From assembly GCA_033439685.1 (NCBI GenBank), contig JAUEDM010000009.1, positions 1,426,001-1,490,000 on the forward strand: a stretch of DNA of 64,000 bases, written 5' to 3'. The stretch is from Apodospora peruviana (lineage: Eukaryota; Ascomycota; Sordariomycetes; Sordariales; Lasiosphaeriaceae). Position numbers and translations under genes: made by a program. Positions within the stretch are counted from its first letter, which is position 1. Each line of letters opens with the position of its first letter. The notes below the pieces were generated by a model. That model was not told the DNA's origin, searched no databases, and saw only the letters and a list, made by a program, of their open reading frames with translations. This document shows, piece after piece, positions 54,876-64,000 of this stretch.

Positions 54876-55929
54876 ATTCTCGGATTGGCTGTGGTGTCTA
54901 GGTACTTGATCGGCGATGAAAACGATTGGTTGCAAAGTTGTGTCCAGCTGGTGAGCCTGAGGGACTTTTGACTTGTGAGGTTGAGATCCGAGATATCCCC
55001 AAGTTTTGCGGGGTCGAAGATGCCGTTTTGCTGTTATCATGTGCTGCACCTATCATGTCCTCTTTTCATCAAGTCGTGCATGGAATTCACCGCGCCAGAT
55101 CTGTACTAGGCCTGGTGCACCGACAGCCAGTCCCGGATGTTTAATAGGTGTTATAGCCGAAGAGAGTTTGTGTAACAATTAATTGCCTTGCTGCGATACT
55201 GATACACAAGGGCCAGTTCACGACTTGGGTTTCGTTAAATGATCGACAATCATTTGGCTAATTGCTTATCCTAGTTATACCCCGGGCTATGGCGATGTTG
55301 TCGATGAGACGGTCTTACTTTGAGTGGTTCAGGTGGTTCTTCAAAATGTGCTTTTCTGACTTTTCAGCTAATTCGGGTTGTCCTAAGCTCATATATCCGA
55401 GTGGAAAGGTAGTAGTTCGATCATTCTGTAACCAAGGCATGTCCATATCAACTGGACTTAGTTACTGATCGCGAGCTCAGGATATCTATACGCAGTCTTA
55501 GTACGGTCTGTTGCTATGGTCCCCGTGGGGGTGAAGCCAAGCCAGCCCTAACGTAGCGCGTAACATCGTGGCTGGGCCATTGTGATTGATTCATTTGATT
55601 GCTCCGTATAGCTTTTGCTGAACCCACTCACTAGGTACCCAGCTACCAGGTTTGCAATACGCTTTACGCTCCTTAGCGAGGAATTCCCGTCGCCCAACTG
55701 CCCAGTTTCCCAAAACCCTCATTTCCAGGCCTCCACACCCTCTCGCTTGGACTAGGCATCAAGCAGCTACAACTGATTATAGTGTGCTGACAACCCATCG
55801 ACCATACACGGTATCGAATCGTATTTTCTTCAGCGACGTCGTATCGAGATGCCGGCCAACCCGGATCCCTGACGGAAACACGCTAACTCCTGGTTGGGAT
55901 GTAGAGCTGCGCCGAGTGATTTACCTAGG
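54876..55929. other. Divergent promoter region
   Basis: Lies between the P450 and metallopeptidase starts, which point away from each other. No supported coding sequence. Confidence 0.5.
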
Positions 55930-55937
55930 TATATAAG
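55930..55937 (+). promoter_or_regulatory. TATA box of metallopeptidase gene
   Basis: tatataag, 103 bp upstream of the ATG at 56033. Confidence 0.5.
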
Positions 55938-56032
55938 CGGCGGATATGCAGCCTAGTGCAAAGGAGAACCCACACAGAGGACAATTGGCAACCATTGCCA
56001 TATCTCCCCTACAGTCCATCCTTCTCAGAACC

Positions 56033-57089
56033 ATGTTGACGACCTTTATCCTTGCCCTCGCGGCACTGCAGCCTTCCAGTGTCCTCGGTCGCCAGCTACA
56101 GGCTAGAGACACCATCAGCAACGACAATTACCCGTTCTGTGATCCTGCGACCAACAAAAACTGCATTGTCGGTGGAAAATATCTGGTGCCTCAGTTGGAC
56201 TTTTCCATCGAAAATGATGTTGGCGATGTTGCCTTCAAGCGTTATTTGCCCACGCACACGTTCACGATATCCCAATGGACAAACCACAAGATGCCCGAGA
56301 AATGTTACTACTGGGCCGTCACTGCGGACCAGTGGGTTGCTACGGATTTCAGGGTCTACAATGTGACCTTCTCGGACTGTTCAACGCCCTTTGTCGTGTG
56401 CTACCACAAGAAGGCGACCAAGACCATCAACCAGATTTCCACAGTAAGTCTACGGCTTATTGATTTATCTACTAAAGCTGGATTGCCAACAACCGTATCG
56501 CAGGAAATTAGCCGGCTGCCGGTAAAGATTAGGCAAGCCACATCGTAAGTCCTGCAATCATCCCATTGCCGATGGAATACCGGGGGTTGCTGACAGCCGT
56601 AGGATGTACCTCGTCTACGGCGACGCCGACTCTGACAATAACAACTACCGCGGCGCTATTGCGACCCTCTGCGACGACGGCATCATCGTTGGGCGCAGCT
56701 CATTCTACTTCGCGACCTCCCTGATCCACGAGACCGGCCACGCGGTCGATTGCACGCTCGCCTCCCCGGACGCGGTCCACCCGGGCCACGGCACCGAGTA
56801 CTCAAGCGGGACGGCCTGGCACAATGCCGTCGTCATGGACGGCTATGCGGTCAGCGCGTACGGCGCCGGGTCGTACGTCGAGGACTTTGCCGACACGGGA
56901 CGGGCAGCTCTGCTCGACAACATCTACCCCGGCGGTCTGGCAGCCTTCGCGAACAACAACCCCAACCTAACGCAGATCACGAACCAGGTCACGAATTTCA
57001 AGTCGGTGGTCGGGGCGTACTACACGACGGGCGGAACGTGTGACAAGACCAAGAAGTTCCCGTACCCGACGGACCTAGTGACGGTATGA
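56033..57089 (+). CDS. Secreted HETGH zinc metallopeptidase-like, 312 aa
   Basis: Exons 56033-56443, 56504-56544 and 56603-57089; introns 60 and 58 nt. The short hydrophobic start (Phe-Ile-Leu-Ala-Leu-Ala-Ala-Leu) is a typical signal peptide, cleaved around Leu-Gly / Arg-Gln, with a Gln-Ala-Arg that could be a dibasic-like processing site. The N-terminal half has several Cys pairs. The C-terminal half has His193-Glu-Thr-Gly-His197, the zinc-binding HExxH motif. Glu243 in Tyr-Val-Glu-Asp-Phe-Ala-Asp, 46 residues later, is a likely third ligand as in gluzincins. The Gly-Thr-x2-Asp of deuterolysins (M35) is absent. Extracellular protease activity is probable; the substrate is unknown. Confidence 0.75.
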
Positions 57090-58035
57090 GTTTGCTTTTT
57101 CTTTATACTGTGCCAAGTGGTTGTTGATGTGGCGGAGGGGTGTATCCGGAGGTATGGCCTCGTTGTCGGCCAGGTGGTTTGGTGGTGACTGAGTCCGAAA
57201 AAAAAAAAAACGTCGATTTGAAGGAGAACTGGTCTAGAGAACTGGGTGGTCTTTGAATTTACTGTCCTTGTGTTTTTTTGCCCTTTTGTTTTTCCTTTTT
57301 TGCTGCGACCTAACCTTCAGCTGTTGATCAGGTACCCGGGCTTTCCAGTTGTCAAGAGGATCGAGATCTTACCAAAGTACAACGTGTCATGGCAAGTGTA
57401 AATCTCGCTAGACTTTTCCTCCAGATGGATAAATGTAATTGAAAGCATGTTAAACTTGATGGTTTGGAGGCTTAGTAGATGAGCAACGTAAAATGGTTCA
57501 AGGCAAGATAGGGGGTAAATCGTCGTGGGCTCGCTTGCTCCTTTGTGCCACCCGGGTTATCCACTCAATCCCGTCGCAACAGCCGCTGACGCATGCACAG
57601 CATGATCGCATGATGCCTACAGAGATGTCAAGGAATCGAGAGCTTTCTGTCCAATGCCATTTTAGGCATCAAGACAGAGGGACAAAGAATGAAAGACCAC
57701 CACATGCCGTGATGCACCGTTTTCCTTGGCTCAGACCAACCACGCATCGCCGGCCCTGATGAGATATGATTGCTTGATCGCGGGTGTCTGCGTCTCATAG
57801 GCCCAAAATGCTTGGCATCGGGTCACTTTAAGGACCCCACTGGCGTTAAAATGACAACATCATACATAAAACCCCGCAGCCATAACATAAACTTGGTTCT
57901 GCATCTGGAACCTGATCACACCTTACCTTTATTAATAAACCTGCACGCTTTCTACTTTTACACAAGCGTATGCAGATCCGCATCCCCAATATCAAAAGCA
58001 TCAAACCTCAATACTGAATAATACTGAGAGTCAAC
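57090..58035. other. Intergenic, poly-A and poly-T runs
   Basis: A 12-A run near 57199 and T-rich tracts near 57290 fit a 3' end. Then comes the promoter of the SMP-C2 gene. No gene supported. Confidence 0.5.
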
Positions 58036-59618
58036 ATGGCGTCCATCGTGGATACCCTGACCGCCGCCGGTCCAGGAGAGACTCCAAAGTTCCTCAACGA
58101 CCTCTTGGCCCAACTATGGCCCAACCTCTCCGTCGCCACCAGCAACATGATCAAGCAGATTGCCGAGCCCATGTTCGCGACCATGCTTCCCTCGCCGCTC
58201 AACACGCTTCATTTCAAGAAGATTGACCTTGGCAAAGTGCCCATCAAGTTCGCCAATGTCATAGTCCACAAAACCGACATGGATGGCATCAAGATGGACC
58301 TGGATGTTGACTGGGATGGCCAGTGCGACATCGAACTGGATGCGAGCATGATTCCCAAGCTTGTACGTTTTGAGCTCCAAGCCACAGTTATTCTTTTCAT
58401 CGATGCTAACCTTTGCTTTCAGGGCGTCGAACACGTCAAACTCCGAGGCAGGCTCTCGATTCTCCTCTGCCCTTTGACCAACATCATACCCTTGGTCAGT
58501 TACCACCTCCGCCGTGTATACCAACCGGCAAGTACTTAGATTGTCAACAGATCGGCGCCGCTCAGGTCTCCTTCATCAACCCACCCTACATCCACCTCGA
58601 CTTCACCGACGCGGGCGGCATCGGCGACCTCGCGCTCGTCGACCGCGCCCTCCGCAAGATCGTGCTCCAGATCATCTCGGGAATGGCGGTGCTGCCGAAC
58701 CGGTTCCTCGTCAAGCTTGACGCGGCCAACGACTACTTCAAGACGTACCAGCACCCGCAGGGCATTCTCCGTCTGACCATCGAGTCGGGCCAGGACCTGA
58801 GCACGACGGGCGACCGAGCTCAGGAGAAGCCGCAGTCCAAGACCCGCAGGCTTTTCCAGAAGCTTAAGATCAAGGACGTGCCAGACTGCTACATCAAGGT
58901 CAACCTGTCGGCCGAGCCCGAGTGGCGCACCGCCACGGTACAGAACGACCGCCACCCGCAGTGGAACGAGACGCACGACTTTATCGTGACGGACCACGAC
59001 CAGATCGTCGAGGCGGACGTGCAGGATGCTGACGTGGGTGGTGACGACGATATTGGCATCGCTACGACTTCCGTGAAGCAGCTCCTTATCGCCGGCGGCC
59101 GGCAGGAGCTGGAACTGATGCATGAGGAGCAGCCGACCGGCGCGAAGCTTACCCTCAGCGGCAAGTTCTTCCGCCTGGTCGCCGAGCCCAACAGCTTCGG
59201 CGGCGGTGGCGCCCCTGCTGGCGGAATGGTTGGCCTGTTGACCGTGGCGGTGGCGTCCGTGTCCAACATCACCGGCCGGCGGCAGGACCTGAAGCCCAGC
59301 GTCAAGGTGACGTGGGGGGTTGAGAAGTCGACCTTTCGTACGGCGATCAAGGCCGACGCCCCCGGCACCGACATCGAGAACCCGTCGTTCGATCAGGCGT
59401 TTAGGATTCCCGTGCTTGCTGGCACTGTGGTGGGGCCTGGCGGACCGCCCGTCAGGATCGTGCTGATGGATAAGGAGGAGGAGAAGGGTGCGGTCGAGGT
59501 GTCGCTGGAGGAGCTGCTTGCTGCGCCGGATATGACGATTCAGAAGGAGTTTGATGTTGGCGGTGGCGCCAAGGTGCGCGCTGGGGTGTGGCTGCGCGGG
59601 ACTAAGCTGGCGGAGTGA
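58036..59618 (+). CDS. SMP-C2 (tricalbin-like) lipid-binding protein, 488 aa
   Basis: Exons 58036-58362, 58423-58494 and 58551-59618; introns 60 and 56 nt. Residues about 15-190 form an SMP (synaptotagmin-like mitochondrial lipid-binding) domain: Thr-Pro-Lys-Phe-Leu-Asn-Asp-Leu-Leu-Ala-Gln-Leu-Trp-Pro at the start, a Pro-Pro-Tyr-Ile-His-Leu strand later. A C2 domain follows from about 204 (Leu-Arg-Leu-Thr-Ile-Glu-Ser-Gly-Gln-Asp-Leu), with many Asp in the Asp-Ala-Asp-Val-Gly-Gly-Asp-Asp-Asp loop, so Ca2+ binding is plausible. A second beta-rich module (about 325-488) may be a degenerate C2. Tricalbins tether ER to plasma membrane and carry an ER anchor; none is seen here, so it may be a soluble relative. 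Confidence 0.8.
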
Positions 59619-59895
59619 GTGAGTAGGTATGTGACGGAGAGTTGGGTCTGGCATCGATTGCCCCATAGCAGGAGCGTAGTATTATGAGAGGCCTCCGTCA
59701 TAAAGAATGAAGATGAATGGACGCAGACGGAGACATGATGCGTCACCCATTACTGACTATCGATGATTCCAAGAAGGTTCTAATCGACATACTGATATTC
59801 AGGTAATTATTGCACGAACCGTCCTGACGGTCTGGCCTATAATACCGCAACTCCAGGAGCGTCTTACACATACTCTCTCCTCGCAGCCCTGGCAT

Positions 59896-59959
59896 CAGCA
59901 GCAGCAGCAGCAGCAGCTGCTGCTGCTCCTGCTGCTCCTGCTGCTGCTGCTGCTGCTGC
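59896..59959. repeat. CAG-CTG triplet palindrome
   Basis: About seven CAG units are followed directly by about fourteen CTG units (two CTC interruptions). The halves can fold into a long hairpin. It lies 34 bp beyond the stop of the rhodopsin-domain gene, so in its 3' untranslated region. Confidence 0.9.
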
Positions 59960-59992
59960 AAGCGAAGCTGTAATACTCATATCTGTCCTCGC

Positions 59993-61314
59993 TTAAATCC
60001 AGCGCGCTGTCCTCGGCGGAACCGTGGGCGATGGCGCCATCATCATCTCAACATCCATATCCGTATTATCCACGCCACCACCGCTGCTGCTGCTATCCGC
60101 CGTGGTGATCCGCGTCTGCCAAAAATGATCATCGAAACGATCACCGCCGCGACCAGTAGCACTGCTACTGGTATCGCTTTTGTCACTCGATGATGACGAC
60201 GGGGGTAGCTTGTCCCGCCCCGAACCAGCGTGGTGTTTGTGGTCGTGGTGGTGCCCGAACCCCACCCTCTTTCTGCTGCCACCGCCGTCGTTGAGCTGTA
60301 TGCGTCGTACGTACGACGCGTCGAGCTTGCGAGTCACGAAGCGGTCCCAGAAGACTTGCAGGGGCGGGACGTTGCCGCAGAGGATGATGACGAAGGCTTC
60401 GGCGGCTGTCCAAACCTGCATGGGGAAGGCGGCCCCTGTTTGATAGTTTCTGATGATTAGCAGGGAAGATAAATTATGGTGCAAGGTACGTACAAGTGAA
60501 GTCCGACTTCTCGCCCAGCTCGGATAGGTAGGGGATCTTGATGGAGGTAAATACTGCCGCGCTGGACAGATAATTATCAGTACCTATCCGATGCAACCGA
60601 GATAAGTCAAGCTAAACCAAGGTAGATGGCCTACATGATCCCCAAGCTCAGAAGCACGCAGATGGCGATCCTCTTAGCCCTGCCCAGGTTCTTCAGCCTG
60701 CCAATAAAGGTCGCCGGCAGAACCGCCAGCGTGACGTCGACGGTGATGTTCCAGGCCGACAGAAAATAGTTGTAGCGCAGTATGACATCCGAGCTCCAGC
60801 AGGTCGCATTCGTCCCGGGCGTCCAGAGCGCATACGCCGGCTTGCACTGCACAAACGTAAAGATGACAACGAGAGAGCAGGCAATGAAGATGGTGACGAT
60901 GACAAAATACAGAACGTATCTGCGCCAGACGGAGATGCGGTCAATCAGTCGAAGCGTCAGCAGCGCAACCGACGACTTGCCCGTGGCGAAGACAAGGATT
61001 GCCCACGGCTGCGAGATCCAGCTGTACTTGACCGCGAGGAGCGTCTGCTCGCGCGAGAGGTAATACACGTGCCGGGCGCCGCCGATGGACGCCATGTAGG
61101 TCACGAAGCAGGTCGAGATGGTGAAGAGCACGACTGTTACGAGCATCATCCAGTCATCCCAGCCCACTGCTGCGCGGATCTTGACGCGTGCGAGGAAACG
61201 CAACGCTGTGAGGAGGATTGATATTGCCGAGAAGGTCCAGAACATGGCCACCAGCTGGGGACCGCGGTCTTCGTCTGGTGGGAGGCTATGTGGGAGGGAC
61301 CCGATGGCGGACAT
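59993..61314 (-). CDS. Fungal rhodopsin-domain integral membrane protein, 396 aa
   Basis: Exons 61314-60635, 60561-60494 and 60435-59993; introns of 73 and 58 nt with frame closed. Six or seven hydrophobic helices lie in the first about 260 residues. The family signature Gly-Trp-Asp-Asp-Trp is after helix 2, and Trp-Ser-Ser/Asn-type loops and Cys-Lys-Pro-Ala-Tyr-Ala-Leu-Trp precede helix 5. Helix 7 reads Trp-Thr-Ala-Ala-Glu-Ala-Phe-Val-Ile-Ile. The C-terminal tail is Ser/His/Asp/Gly-rich and probably cytosolic. This is the large rhodopsin-domain (PF20684-type) family of ascomycetes, some with a CFEM module, which is absent here. The retinal Lys of true opsins is not seen. Ligand and role unknown. 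Confidence 0.8.
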
Positions 61315-62314
61315 GGTCGCTGGGAACGTGTGACGAATTGCGAAGATGGAAACAGTTTTAACAGAATTGAACGTAGTGCTGGCGTTGTAATTGTAAAAGT
61401 AGACGCAGTCAAAGTTGTGGAGGAAGTACAACTTTGGTGAAGAAAAAGTACATGATTAATGGTTTCTTGTTCTCTTTTGAGCAGTCGTCTTGGAGGACTC
61501 CATGATGCATATTGGCTTTGCGGATTGCCGATTCTGCCTAAGTGCCTCCGACCACTGCAATTAGGGTCAAAGTCATGATTCTCAGTTCTATTGGGTGGTA
61601 TCCGATCGTGATGTTCTTCTAGTCCAAGGCACGCACTCCGCCCAGTCACTCTTCGGAAAACGACGATTGAAGGGCGGAGCGGCGTCAGCCTGAGCTAGGT
61701 CGGCCGCTACCATGCCGATTTCGGGTTTAGACCGAGAAAAAGATGGGCGCAGAAGGCAGCAGACGACAGGTGTAGACTAGTGTTCAAGCAGAAACGATCG
61801 AGATGGCATACTATGGTGTTGACGATTGGTCCCCCTGGAAGATCTCCAGGTTGCCCACTAAATTCAATAAGCCAAGTTTGTTGGTCAGTCCTACGGGAAT
61901 TTGGTAAAAGACGGGAGGAGGGGTGCGGCCTGGACCGCTGTTATCATTTTGCAGTACGGATTAATCCGTACTTCATGCAGGTCCCCAAGAAAATGGTACC
62001 GTGCATGTAGGGTCACGCCCTAACAAAGGATTGGGCTGTCGTTTCGAGACCATGCACCAACACCTCTCCGGGTACCTTGCGATGATGTCTCCGTTTTGTG
62101 TGGCTAATACCAGCACGTGTGGCTGCTTGAAAATTTACGATGTCGCGGTGTCGTCAATTGAGGTACTTATCTCTTCGTCACTTCTCCAACTTTGTCCAAG
62201 TGATGGGCTCTGGAATTGGAGGTCTGTTAAGAGGGGTCGTCGAGGGAAACTTTTCTCCCGTATTAGATTTGGGGAAATGGACCCTTCACTAACAATGGGT
62301 CTGTGATATACGTT

Positions 62315-62365
62315 AAACTTGGAGAAATCTTTGGAGAAACTTGGAGAACTTGGAGAACTTGGACC
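62315..62365 (+). repeat. aacttggag tandem repeat
   Basis: Four to five imperfect copies of a 9-12 nt unit (aacttggag with spacer variants). Confidence 0.6.
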
Positions 62366-63785
62366 TTCAAAGTTTTTCTTCCATTGCCAGCAGGAGCTGC
62401 CGGTAACGTGGACGGATGAAGACTGGTGCCCGACCAGCGGCCTCTCACCGAGCCACAGGCCAGGGGCGCGTGGTACATCCACCAGCTCTTCCAGAAATTT
62501 GTTTCCCATGGCTGGACCATAGACTCCGAGTCCTACAAGATTCACAAAGTTCTCATGAAACATCACGACGATACTCCGTACTTTTCAACTGCTGGGTTTA
62601 GGCAGCAAGGATGGTGAGGTATCCGTGGGCTATGGTCCGCCGCCAGGGCTCGCATTTGTTCAGGAGCTAATACGCACTTATCCGTATGTACGTGGCTCAC
62701 GCTAGCTTCAGGTCCAGGTAAGGTGCACACGGCCGCTCGGCGAGTTAAACCTAGATGCAGTGGCTGTATTGGCGCAGACAGATATTTTCTCAACGACACA
62801 GCCAGCTCCAGTTGCAACACGACAGGATGAAGCAAGACGGCCGCACAAAGCCACGCTCTTTCGCAGTCCGGGTCTTATCAGGCAGCAATGTGTTTTGCCA
62901 TTGCCCTGGGATTGTTCAGCGGGACATGTTCTGGGCTTTTGGTCAGTGAGAACAAGTGTTTCTTTGGCCACCAAGACCCACAGTCAAGAAGTGTCTGTTT
63001 AGACATAAAGACCTATGGACGGAGCAATCGTGCGGTTCGTACGACAGGGAGATAACTTGAAGTTCTGTTGTTGGCGAGGCAGGAGCGTCTCTTTATCAGG
63101 TTAAATTTTGGTTTCCGAATTTGCAAATCCTTGAAAACTGGAAATAAGCGGACCGGTACAAGCTGTCTTTTGTTAGTGAAGAAGTCACCCCGGGGGATTT
63201 AAGCTGGAGAAATTAAGGCTGCCTAACAGCGGAGTATTGTGGAAACTCCCGTGGTGTCTCCTTCCCGAGTTGATCGTCTTGTTGGGTTCCTTCCTCCGAG
63301 TCCTTTGTCCCGGATGATAAGTAGACTGCGGGCAAGAACAAGTGAAGCAACAGCACAAGAAAGGCAAGTAACTCCGAGTCTGGAGTACGGTTAAGGTTTC
63401 ACTGTCAGCGCTCCTCCATTCATAAGGTACCTTAGCTAAAGTAGCCGGCGATTTGGCTCGTTCTTTTCTTCTCCAGAAGTTCCAAAGTTCCGTTTGTAGC
63501 AACTTTGATACCACACTAGATCTTTTTAAACGTCTGAGCGCATAATACGAGTGATCTTCACGAGGTTCTGAGGATCTCTTGGTGATCCGTGACTGCATAC
63601 CAGACGTCGGCATAGACCCCAGCGGCGCTTCCCCCAGACACGATCTGCTTCACCGAGCGAGGGCTGAGCACAAATCTCGAGCCTGCGATTGGGTGCTTCA
63701 CATTCGATGGTTGTGTGGGGGGGGCTTGGACGGGAACTTTTGCGCACCCCCGGACATGCGTGTTTTGGGATCGCTGCCAAGACCT

Positions 63786-63804
63786 CCCCCCCCCCCCCCC
63801 CCCC
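63786..63804 (+). repeat. Poly-C run, 19 bases
   Basis: Homopolymer of C; length is likely unreliable in sequencing. Confidence 0.9.
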
Positions 63805-64000
63805 TCTCGCCGAGGTTTCGTCGATCATGATCCCTGCGAAACACTTACACGCAGTGTGACAGGGATCTTGCGGGCAACACAGTCGATCGGGCCACCGCAA
63901 AGACGAGATGCGATTCGACTCCTGTTTCTTAAAAGTTGTCAGTGTCAGTATTGAGTATATGAAAAGTTGTCTTGGGATTGTTTGGCCTGATCACTTCTCA

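Larger units (their letters stand above)
61315..64000. other. Gene-poor right end
   Basis: 2.7 kb without a supported gene. It contains a short aacttggag repeat (62315-62365) and a 19-base C run at 63786-63804. Frames on both strands have poor starts and no splice logic. Confidence 0.45.

Noticed and set aside
58536..59666. A 376-codon frame on the minus strand
   Set aside because: Antisense to the last exon of the SMP-C2 gene; it is a by-product of the GC-rich third position. Its translation is His/Arg/Leu-rich without domains.

Overview
This 64 kb window looks like nuclear DNA of a filamentous ascomycete (Pezizomycotina, most likely a Sordariomycete). The support is indirect but consistent. 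Genes are split by short introns (mostly 45-110 nt) with GTAAGT/GTATGT-type donors, CTAAC/CTGAC-type branch sites and CAG/TAG acceptors. The recognisable families are typically fungal: Zn(II)2Cys6 and C2H2 regulators, FunK1-type kinases, a DUF2841 (YDR124W-like) protein, a fungal rhodopsin-domain membrane protein, a Tri3-like acyltransferase and a P450. No ribosomal or transfer RNA gene was recognised by eye. Gene models were built by joining exons so that the frame closes exactly; start codons are the weakest part.

Layout. 0-8.8 kb is gene-poor: one unrecognised 366-aa gene on the minus strand, a kinase-gene relic near 0.4 kb, and three decayed copies of a dispersed repeat. 8.8-12.5 kb holds an 866-aa coiled-coil protein and a 223-aa protein that converge so tightly that their stop codons overlap. 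12.5-17.2 kb is repeat-rich (proline/GGA repeats, a heptamer minisatellite) with exon-like fragments and a 47-aa Cys-motif microprotein. 17.4-19.7 kb holds a C2H2 protein converging on a 232-aa unknown. 20.2-26.3 kb is a graveyard: a mosaic FunK1-family pseudogene, a frameshifted FunK1 kinase, gene fragments and the tail of a pogo/Fot1 transposase. 27-30.3 kb has a Lys/Glu/Gly-repeat protein and a 681-aa unknown. 30.5-34.3 kb contains degenerate duplications around a 231-aa protein with a PCNA-box-like motif. 34.3-42.9 kb has a Zn2Cys6 factor, a TPR-like protein, a broken GNAT acetyltransferase and a DUF2841 gene. 43-48 kb is again decayed: a FAR1/MULE transposase relic and two BTB-type pseudogene copies.

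48.3-61.3 kb is the healthiest stretch. It holds an RBR ubiquitin ligase, a Tri3-like acyltransferase and a P450 tail to tail, a secreted HETGH metallopeptidase, an SMP-C2 lipid-transfer-like protein and a seven-helix membrane protein. 61.3-64 kb shows no gene that can be supported.

Overall this is an accessory-type region where intact housekeeping-like genes alternate with mutated, partly C-to-T decayed and rearranged copies. The acyltransferase and P450 may act in one small oxidation/acylation pathway, but no backbone synthase (PKS, NRPS or terpene synthase) was seen.
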